Source: Roseburia sp.
GTDB taxonomy: Bacteria; Bacillota; Clostridia; Lachnospirales; Lachnospiraceae
NCBI GenBank assembly: GCA_030844625.1
Contig: JAUUNJ010000180.1
Coordinates: 1-5,721 of the forward strand
DNA length: 5,721 nucleotides
Direction: 5' to 3'
A program made the position numbers and the translations under genes. Position 1 is the stretch's first letter. The number at the start of each line of letters is the position of its first letter. Of the stretch, positions 5,697 through 5,721 are shown piece by piece. Below the pieces are notes generated by a model. That model made no database searches and was not told where the DNA came from. It was given only the letters and a program-made list of their open reading frames with translations.

Positions 5697-5721
5697 GTAA
5701 GGAGGGTTTTAGATAATGGCA
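5697..5721 (+). other. Possible start of a plus-strand gene or inserted-element edge at the right boundary
   Basis: On the plus strand, AAGGAGGG (5699-5706) is a near-perfect ribosome site ten bases from the start GG-core to ATG at 5716, followed by GCA (Met-Ala) before the window ends. This divergent start abuts the point where the minus-strand membrane gene loses its frame. The GTAA at 5697 is how some transposon ends (IS66 family) begin, but four bases prove nothing. It could equally be an ordinary divergent gene. Only two codons are visible. Confidence 0.3.

Overview
The window is part of an AT-rich surface-polysaccharide (capsule or cell-wall glycan) locus, probably from a Firmicute and most likely a gut-type Clostridia/Lachnospiraceae member. 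That assignment is inference from base composition, strong GGAGG-type ribosome sites and protein flavour; no RNA gene or other taxonomic marker is present. All recognisable genes lie on the minus strand and read right to left. They are packed with gaps of 0-19 bases, so they look like one transcript that enters from the right and leaves at the left. I see no internal promoter or terminator, and no gene-free stretch over 100 bases.

In order of transcription: (1) 5656-4664, the C-terminal part of a polytopic membrane protein resembling GT-C-type glycosyltransferases, with an extracytoplasmic beta-rich tail; its 5' end looks cut off. (2) 4646-3864, glucose-1-phosphate cytidylyltransferase (RfbF). 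(3) 3864-2506, the iron-sulfur, PMP/PLP-dependent CDP-4-keto-6-deoxyglucose 3-dehydrase (RfbH/E1). (4) 2486-1638 and (5) 1641-700, the two halves of a split transketolase. (6) 695 to beyond the left edge, an NAD(P)-dependent epimerase/reductase of the extended SDR family, incomplete.

RfbF makes CDP-glucose and RfbH removes the C3 hydroxyl after 4,6-dehydration. The 4,6-dehydratase (RfbG) and the E1 reductase partner (E3) are not in the window. The split transketolase directly behind RfbH, followed by a sugar reductase, suggests that a two-carbon ketol unit is added to the CDP-4-keto-3,6-dideoxyhexose and then reduced. This would give a branched-chain sugar analogous to yersiniose, but built from a ketose-phosphate donor instead of pyruvate. 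Supporting this, the TPP and catalytic residues are intact, while the aspartate that normally reads the acceptor's alpha-hydroxyl appears replaced by serine. The product is a hypothesis; the enzyme families are secure.

At the extreme right (about 5687-5721) the membrane-protein frame is closed by an in-frame stop without a credible start. A plus-strand ribosome site followed by ATG begins there, possibly marking the edge of an inserted element.
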